From: Bacteroidota bacterium
GTDB lineage: Bacteria > Bacteroidota > Ignavibacteria > Ignavibacteriales > Ignavibacteriaceae
NCBI GenBank assembly: GCA_022567875.1
Contig: JADFGB010000101.1
Span: 1-5,489 of the forward strand
Direction: 5' to 3'
DNA: 5,489 nt
Shown here: piece by piece, positions 5,346 to 5,489 of the stretch
How the letters are laid out: every line of letters starts with the position of its first letter
Position numbering within the stretch: position 1 is the stretch's first letter
The notes under the pieces: generated by a model
The model's input: the letters and a program-made list of their open reading frames with translations, nothing else
The model's database searches: none
Told to the model about the DNA's origin: nothing
Program-made: the position numbers and the translations under genes

Positions 5346-5489
5346 CCCGATAGTGTCAAATCGCGATCATTGAAACATTGTCACAACCTGATCAATTATT
5401 ATTTCTTATAATATATAAAATATATTAACTCCCCCGCCTGCCATCGCCTAATGCTGATTACGAAATTAATACAATACATACAAAGTTCT
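5346..5489. other. Right-edge region with no gene seen
   Basis: These 144 bases lie upstream of the YgjP-like fragment. No frame of useful length or RNA gene is recognised. An AT-only stretch at about 5400-5430 is followed by a C-rich patch (ACTCCCCCGCC), showing mixed base composition. It could contain the promoter of the YgjP-like gene, but I see no convincing -35/-10 pair. Confidence 0.5.
5409..5427. repeat. 8-bp perfect inverted repeat, AT only
   Basis: TAATATAT and ATATATTA are separated by AAA. A hairpin is possible but has no G-C pairs and would be unstable; no T-run follows on either strand in terminator style. It may be an operator or just low-complexity DNA. Confidence 0.3.

Overview
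The window is AT-rich DNA (about 28-38% GC in the lines I counted by hand) from what looks like a member of the Bacteroidota/Chlorobiota lineage, possibly an Ignavibacteria-type organism. The signs are genes with weak or absent Shine-Dalgarno sites, a secreted protein ending in a dockerin-like C-terminal module common in that lineage, and a MerT-HMA fusion (MerTP) controlled by an ArsR-type rather than a MerR-type regulator. The lineage call is an inference from protein style, not a database match.

The left half (1-2211, minus strand) is a compact five-gene metal operon. In transcription order it holds an ArsR/SmtB repressor with a CVC metal motif, a secreted HMA protein (MerP-like), a MerT transporter fused to a second HMA domain (MerTP), a small one-sided (CxxS) thioredoxin-like protein, and the N-terminal part of an outer-membrane beta-barrel protein that runs off the left edge. 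Genes overlap by 8-14 bases or are separated by 13-16 bases. No mercuric reductase (MerA) or organomercurial lyase (MerB) is visible. Diverging from the operon is an intact CDF-family Zn/Cd efflux transporter (2335-3237, plus strand). The intergenic region of about 120 bp holds a near-consensus minus-strand promoter covered by an inverted repeat that fits an ArsR operator, and a 14-bp palindrome inside a weaker plus-strand promoter candidate. The genes suggest sensing of a thiophilic or soft metal by ArsR, periplasmic capture and inner-membrane transfer by the Mer proteins, and divalent cation export by the CDF protein.

The right half (3294-5345, minus strand) is a patchwork of broken genes. 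An ECF-like sigma factor gene has lost its start, is frameshifted, and has lost its region 4 through an IS3-family element. Only the IS end and the last codons of its transposase remain, joined in frame to the sigma factor at a shared RKRL motif. Next is the C-terminal part (331 codons, no start) of a secreted multidomain protein with InlB-like, CnaB-like and dockerin-like modules. A stretch of about 215 bases without a recognisable gene follows. Last is the first ~98 codons of a YgjP-like metallopeptidase that has lost its catalytic half; its DNA is about 50% GC, clearly unlike its neighbours. The final 144 bases show no gene.

The strongest points for follow-up are the sigma/IS3 chimera, the architecture of the mercury-type operon without a reductase, the shared divergent control region, and the GC-discordant YgjP fragment, which may mark transfer or an assembly join.
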